Positions 59,774 through 64,000 of a stretch of DNA of 64,000 nucleotides are shown here, piece after piece. The position numbers and the translations under genes were made by a program. The notes under the pieces are model-generated. The model searched no databases and was not told the origin of the DNA. It worked only from the letters and a program-made list of their open reading frames with translations. Every line of letters begins with the position of its first letter. Positions within the stretch are counted from its first letter, which is position 1. Source of the stretch: UBA1309 sp047605645 (GTDB lineage: Bacteria > Bacteroidota > Bacteroidia > Bacteroidales > Dysgonomonadaceae); NCBI GenBank assembly GCA_047605645.1, contig JASGFJ010000023.1, positions 1 to 64,000 of the forward strand. The letters run 5' to 3'.

Positions 59774-60114
59774 TCCAAAGCTCCTTTTTTCCAGGCATAA
59801 GCAAGACCTGAGCCCAGTATGATAATGAAAAACAAAATGCTGATGAGGCCGCTGACACCCAGTTCTCGAACAACTGTTGACCAGGGAAACAGAAATACTG
59901 CTTCAACATCAAACATCAAATACAAAATTGCATATAGATAGTATCCTACATGAAACTGCATCCATGAGGTACCTTTTGTGGGGATCCCACATTCATACGC
60001 TTCACCTTTTTGAGGGTTAAAGGAACGCGGAGATGCTAAAATTGCTGTCCCCAAGCCGACCGCAATAAGAAATGCGCCGGTTATTAATGCGACTAAAAAT
60101 AAGGAAGGGCTCAT
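59764..60114 (-). CDS. nuoA: Complex I subunit A
   Basis: NuoA is a three-helix subunit at the interface of the two arms. The 116-residue protein has the family loop between helices 1 and 2 with KGEAYECGIPTKGTSWMQFH (the conserved cysteine-containing YECG) and helix 2 LYLMFDVEAVFLFPW with its conserved acidic residues. It is the first gene of the operon, with the promoter about 120 bp upstream. No nuoE, nuoF or nuoG is found here. Confidence 0.97.
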   Translation of the reverse strand: MSPSLFLVALITGAFLIAVGLGTAILASPRSFNPQKGEAYECGIPTKGTSWMQFHVGYYLYAILYLMFDVEAVFLFPWSTVVRELGVSGLISILFFIIILGSGLAYAWKKGALEWK

Positions 60115-60237
60115 ATATAAGTTGAAAAATTCTATTTGTTTTTCACAAAAGGCAAATCGGAATTAATTCTTTTGATAGTTGTTACTTCAACATAAAATAA
60201 ATGAATTGTTTTTTTCTTATTCCGATCGAATTTGGCG

Positions 60238-60268
60238 CAAAAGTAAAGTTTTATTTCCTCATGGCAAA
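60238..60268 (-). promoter_or_regulatory. Promoter of the nuo operon
   Basis: On the minus strand a -33 TTTG (60268-60265) is followed after 19 bp by the -7 TACTTTTG (60245-60238), a near-ideal consensus. The predicted transcription start is about 60231, giving a leader of about 115 nt before nuoA. Confidence 0.8.
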
Positions 60269-60400
60269 GAATTTGCTTTAAAAAAAGAGCATATAAACCC
60301 TAATTTTGCTAAATGTAACTTGCATTTAGACGGATGCAGTGTAAATCAGATTTTCAAATATAGCTCTAAAAGCGTTAGCTGAAGGGCGCAACAAGCCTTT

Positions 60401-60429
60401 CCGGGCATCTGTTTCTAAGGATTGCCCGG
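60401..60429 (-). terminator. Hairpin downstream of the hybrid kinase gene
   Basis: CCGGGCA (60401-60407) pairs with TGCCCGG (60423-60429), extended by partial pairing of flanking GCC/GGC. It lies about 55 bp after the kinase stop on the minus strand. The following T-run is weak, so termination is only likely. Confidence 0.55.
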
Positions 60430-60484
60430 CTTCAATGGTGCTCTTTGCAGGGCACGATGTTTGTTAAAGACTATTGTTTTATAG

Positions 60485-62899
60485 TTAGGCCAGATATTTT
60501 TCTATTTCTTCGATTAATATCCTGGTGTCTTTTATGATATCTTTGGTCTTGGATACCCAGCCAGGAAGTGGTGTTGCGGATTTCCTCGAAGCATCTATTT
60601 CTTTTAGAAGAGGAATGGCTTTGTTTTCGGGAGACACCTGCATATACATCGAAAGCATTTTATGGCATTTGCTTTGGGTGTGTTTAAAATCTTGTTTGTC
60701 GATGTATGTTTCTAATTCAGCGATGTCCTTTTTGCCGTTGGATATAAAAAGAGTCAGTATTTCTCTGATTGTTTCTTCATCGTTTCCTACCATCTCTCTA
60801 AGGGCCTGAAAGCGTTCGCTATTGGTAGAATGGATGGCAGATGTTGTCTCTTTATTGTATTCAGGGTGTGAAATCATCAAGGCCAAAGAATCTATCGAGA
60901 TAGGTTTGATAAAGCAGGCACTGAAGCCCATTCTTTTTACGTCTTCTTGTTGGACATCCATCCGTGCGGTCATCAGAATCACGGGTATCTCGGGATACCG
61001 TTTTTGGATCATTTCGAGCGTGTCGATTCCCGAATGTGCCCCAATTTCCATATCGGTGATGACCAGATCGAATTCCGGTCTTGTATTTAAGAAATTACCA
61101 AGTTCCTCAGCTGACTGGAAGGCATAGACACGGTGTCCCAATTGTTCAACCATCGACTTTAAGGTAAATAGGAGGGTGTTGTCGTCATCTATCAGGACGA
61201 TCGTTTTGTTTTTCTCCGGTTCTGTCTGCTGCGCGATTTGTTCCATAGGGATAGCGATGGTAAAGGAAGTGCCTTTTCCTACCTTCGATTTAACCTCCAT
61301 TTCCCCTTTCAGTAAATCGACCAGTCCTTTTACCACATACAATCCGAATCCTGCTCCTTCAGCCATATTGTTATTTTCCTGAATTCTCACAAAAGGTTCA
61401 AAAATATGATTTAGTTTCTCTGCTGGAATTCCGGCACCGGTGTCCGAAACGGCAAGTTGCAGGTTTCCATCTGAATAAGCAACCTGAAGGCTGACTTTTC
61501 CGCTGTTTGTATATTTGACAGCGTTTGACAGCAGATTGATGATGATTTGTTTCAGTTTTAAGTTGTCGGAATTGATAATGGTCTCTTTATCGACATTGAA
61601 TATTGTCTCGAATTCAAGTTTTTTCTTTTTGCATAAGGGGATAAAGAGTTCTTGAATCTCGATGCAAATAGCATACAGGTGGAATGGTGCACTCTGAAGG
61701 GTTAATTTTTCCTGTTCAATGCTGGAGAAGCCAAGAAGATTGTTCAATAAAGCGAGGATATGTTTTCCGGAATTGGTCATTGAGTTAATACTGCTTACAT
61801 CAAAATAACGATCGTTTCGCTTGAGATCCAATGTCCCCAGAATGGAGTTGAGCGGGGTTTTGATATCATGCGAGACCGAAAGCAGAAGTTGGTGACGACT
61901 TTCCATCACCTGGCGTATGCATGCATTTGCGTTTTCAAGTTCAATGCGTGCTCTTTTCGCATTGTTGACGTTGCGCAGGATAGTTAACAAAGATATGGCA
62001 ATCGGAAACAAAGCAATGATGCCACCGATAATGGTGTAATTATTGTATTTCCGAATCATTTGTTCACTATTCTTGATTTCCTGAAATCTGTAATGGATTA
62101 TTTGACTATAGTAATTCATTAACAGATTGGATATTTTTAGAGAAATCTGCTGATCCGCCATGACCAGTGCGTTAATTTTCTCGTCGATTTCGACTAATTG
62201 TACTATATAAGCTTCACTGGCTTTTTTTACAAATTTCTTGATAGGTTGCAGGTTGTCCTGTCGTTTCCCTGTTGTTGTATGAGATGCTTCTTTGATGTTT
62301 TTTGACGAAACCTTTAAGGTGTCTTGTGTTTCCTTGTTTTTGAAAAGAGCACCCAGCTTTTTGAAGAAACCTTTCTTTTCCGCCGCTTTGGTAAGGATGG
62401 TGTCCTGAATGCTTTCCTGACGTTTATTTACCAGGTGTTTAAGCCCGGTATAGTTGTAGTTGTTGAGAAACTTATTTATATCACTCAGCAAATCTTTTTG
62501 TTCAAGGGTTTTGTTAAGCTCTTGGACAATAAGCCCTTTTTGATTCAACAATACATTGACGGTATCCAGGATTGTTTTTGCTTCTGAATGAGTGCTTTGC
62601 GATTCGAGGGTGTTCACAACGCTTTTGATTTCTTTGATATTTTTCTCGAAAAAAAACTGATGCGATGTGTCTTTTGTTGCTATGTAGAGGTTGAGCTCAG
62701 CTTGAGCTGCATTCACAGAGGAGATAAGTTTTTCGGCATGCTCCAATTCGGCACTGTATAACTCTACATTTTTCTTTTGGCTATCGAGATTCTTGCGGAA
62801 TGTATAGACATAGCTGAGTGATCCTGTAAAAAGTGCGACAATAATTAAATATACAAGTATGCTGTTAAGCTTAATCTTTCCCTCAATTGACTTCTTCAT
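60485..62899 (-). CDS. Hybrid sensor histidine kinase with receiver and Hpt domains
   Basis: The 804-residue inner-membrane phosphorelay protein has TM1 (about 12-32), a large, mostly helical periplasmic region (about 33-287, with Lys/Asn-rich coiled-coil stretches), TM2 (about 288-308), HisKA with His344 (SVSHDIKTPLNS), HATPase_c (N box LLSNAVKYTN, G1 DTGAGIP, G2 GAGFGLYVV), a receiver with Asp616 (VITDMEIG) and Lys665, and a C-terminal Hpt domain with His746 (KCHKMLSMY). The start is set at 62899 because a -7 element lies upstream of it and downstream of an in-frame ATG at 62941. No partner response regulator is adjacent, so its target lies elsewhere. Confidence 0.92.
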   Translation of the reverse strand: MKKSIEGKIKLNSILVYLIIVALFTGSLSYVYTFRKNLDSQKKNVELYSAELEHAEKLISSVNAAQAELNLYIATKDTSHQFFFEKNIKEIKSVVNTLESQSTHSEAKTILDTVNVLLNQKGLIVQELNKTLEQKDLLSDINKFLNNYNYTGLKHLVNKRQESIQDTILTKAAEKKGFFKKLGALFKNKETQDTLKVSSKNIKEASHTTTGKRQDNLQPIKKFVKKASEAYIVQLVEIDEKINALVMADQQISLKISNLLMNYYSQIIHYRFQEIKNSEQMIRKYNNYTIIGGIIALFPIAISLLTILRNVNNAKRARIELENANACIRQVMESRHQLLLSVSHDIKTPLNSILGTLDLKRNDRYFDVSSINSMTNSGKHILALLNNLLGFSSIEQEKLTLQSAPFHLYAICIEIQELFIPLCKKKKLEFETIFNVDKETIINSDNLKLKQIIINLLSNAVKYTNSGKVSLQVAYSDGNLQLAVSDTGAGIPAEKLNHIFEPFVRIQENNNMAEGAGFGLYVVKGLVDLLKGEMEVKSKVGKGTSFTIAIPMEQIAQQTEPEKNKTIVLIDDDNTLLFTLKSMVEQLGHRVYAFQSAEELGNFLNTRPEFDLVITDMEIGAHSGIDTLEMIQKRYPEIPVILMTARMDVQQEDVKRMGFSACFIKPISIDSLALMISHPEYNKETTSAIHSTNSERFQALREMVGNDEETIREILTLFISNGKKDIAELETYIDKQDFKHTQSKCHKMLSMYMQVSPENKAIPLLKEIDASRKSATPLPGWVSKTKDIIKDTRILIEEIEKYLA

Positions 62900-62921
62900 A
62901 AATACTTTCTTTACTATTATG

Positions 62922-62929
62922 CAAAAGTA
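62922..62929 (-). promoter_or_regulatory. -7 element of the hybrid kinase promoter
   Basis: On the minus strand this is TACTTTTG, matching TAnnTTTG, about 23 bp before the ATG at 62899. It excludes the ATG at 62941, which would be upstream of the transcription start. Confidence 0.65.
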
Positions 62930-63265
62930 ATAATTATCCACTCACGGTGGATTTGAAAATATGAAAAATAAGAAGCTATTTATTATCAAATAAATAATAA
63001 TGTATACTGCTGTCTCGAAAATGGATGACTGATAAATGATTTGAATATAAATTATATCTATGGCGAGGAAGAAAATAACGAACAGGAATAAAAATAGGTC
63101 TTTGGTGGGTGGCGCTGCAATTTAAGATTGTGGATATGGCTGTAATTCTGGTTTTCCTGGAGGATTGCATCGTTTTCCTAAATGTAATCTGCTTGTAACT
63201 TTATTGTATTCTCAGGCTGTTACTTTTGACGCATGTTTAAGGTTATTCATTTAAAATTATATATT
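62930..63265. other. Divergent intergenic region with two outward promoters
   Basis: This 336-bp region holds the kinase -7 element on one side and TACTTTTG (63221-63228) on the plus strand. No gene, RNA or strong palindrome was seen between them. Confidence 0.5.
63221..63228 (+). promoter_or_regulatory. -7 element of the small exported protein gene
   Basis: TACTTTTG matches the consensus and lies 37 bp upstream of the ATG at 63266. Confidence 0.6.
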
Positions 63266-63778
63266 ATGGTTAAATCGAGAATTCTGTTATTGGCAGGATT
63301 GATTGTCTGTACTAACATGTTTGCGATAAGCAACAAAAGACCTCCTGCAACTGAAACAAATGACACAACGCAGTCTTGGTCATTTAGTAAATGCATTACA
63401 AAACCTACGGATGAACAATTGAGACAAATGTCAGACAATGATGGGTTTAGTAGAGAGTCGTCTTTCCTGTTTAATCAATTGGAATCGCTGTGTGTAAAAC
63501 GTATACCTCTCGTTCCGGGAGATCCGACAACACGTATTGTATTCTCTAAAGGGGATATATACAATGCTGTACGTACCATACAGAAAAACCTTAAGAATAA
63601 GGTGAAAAATAATAAAATAACAGCAGATGAGGCTGCTAAGGAGCTGTCTTTTGTTCTTAATGTTGCTCTTTCTGCTTATTATTCGGATGGCAGTCAGCCT
63701 TTTGAAAGGGTCTTAAGAAGTATGAAAAACGATGGTGAACAACTATTGGCTCTTTTTTCAAAAGTTTTATTAAAATAG
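63266..63778 (+). CDS. Small exported protein of unknown function, 170 aa
   Basis: I do not recognise the family. The ATG at 63266 gives a signal peptide (MVKSRILLLAGLIVCTNMFA) and a mature polar, helical protein with two cysteines (one in FSKCITKP, one in LCVKRIP), no lipobox and no membrane segment. An upstream in-frame ATG at 63233 would only lengthen the signal peptide. It is divergent from the hybrid kinase and immediately upstream of another exported protein gene. The likely location is periplasm or cell surface. Confidence 0.75.
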   Translation: MVKSRILLLAGLIVCTNMFAISNKRPPATETNDTTQSWSFSKCITKPTDEQLRQMSDNDGFSRESSFLFNQLESLCVKRIPLVPGDPTTRIVFSKGDIYNAVRTIQKNLKNKVKNNKITADEAAKELSFVLNVALSAYYSDGSQPFERVLRSMKNDGEQLLALFSKVLLK

Positions 63779-63930
63779 CATCTATCACTTCTAAGCATAG
63801 AGCTTTTATTTAACGTAAATAATCTTTAGTAATTTCATTTATGAAGCCATGCCTGATTTTTATTAAATCTCCCAAAACAATGAAAAAATCAGGTGAGTTC
63901 CATATCTCCTAAGAGTAAAAATTAAATTGT

Positions 63931-64000
63931 ATGAAAAAGAAAATTCTACTACTATTTTTCTTGGTATGTTCTAATATCTTACTATTTGCCCAGTCATTCA
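63931..64000 (+). CDS. Partial CDS: N-terminus of an exported protein
   Basis: The window ends 23 codons into this gene. The visible part (MKKKILLLFFLVCSNILLFA then QSF) is a complete signal peptide with a likely cleavage site after LFA, typical of Bacteroidota exported proteins. The remainder is outside the window, so no family can be given. It lies 153 bp after the preceding exported protein and has no obvious terminator between. Confidence 0.7.
   Translation, partial: MKKKILLLFFLVCSNILLFAQSF

Overview
The window is a chromosomal segment of a Bacteroidota bacterium, most likely of the order Bacteroidales. The evidence is the TAnnTTTG -7 promoter motif in front of many genes, the scarcity of Shine-Dalgarno sequences, a fused NuoCD and a complex I operon without NuoEFG, a DUF4469/HU-like protein, and an undivided str-S10-spc-alpha ribosomal block with no tuf gene. 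Genus cannot be fixed from the sequence alone. No tRNA, rRNA, CRISPR array, transposase or integrase gene was seen.

Layout. 1-3.2 kb: two minus-strand genes (an unrecognised protein and an HU-like DNA-binding protein), then 1.3 kb of non-coding DNA with a 232-bp tandem repeat. 3.2-7.3 kb: ffh, folD and an MFS exporter whose 3' end is duplicated as a coding remnant. 7.36-15.15 kb: a five-gene metal-efflux unit (outer-membrane channel, lipoprotein adaptor, CzcA-type RND pump, OmpR-type regulator, histidine kinase) preceded by an 11-bp-periodic operator-like array. 15.3-33.75 kb: the ribosomal and transcription block, rpsL to rplQ, including fusA, secY, map, infA and rpoA, started by a well-matched promoter and closed by a strong terminator. 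33.9-44.4 kb: class I fumarase, a conserved unknown, a cytidylyltransferase/GHMP-kinase fusion, prfA, pyrF, an amino-acid permease and an AsmA-like protein. 44.4-49.6 kb: an accessory island made of mosaic intergenic repeats, an AT-rich two-gene module (membrane-anchored HTH regulator plus a secreted NTF2-like/serine hydrolase) and a tandem array of REP-like palindromes. 49.7-60.3 kb: nuoA-B-CD-H-I-J-K-L-M-N on the minus strand behind a clear promoter. 60.4-64 kb: a hybrid sensor kinase with receiver and Hpt domains, and two divergent genes for small exported proteins, the last cut by the window end.

How the genes work together. The ribosomal block is a growth-rate-controlled core; several internal hairpins look like attenuators or ribosomal-protein leaders. 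The efflux unit encodes pump and sensor together, suggesting metal-responsive self-regulation. The nuo operon gives a proton-pumping complex whose electron input is probably ferredoxin or another non-NADH module.

The most unusual part is 45.2-47.45 kb. The two AT-rich genes are packed between 9-bp direct repeats and two complementary half-sites that look like the halves of an integron attC-type recombination site, and the whole lies between diverged copies of an intergenic repeat. This suggests a mobile gene cassette in a genome segment with no visible integrase.
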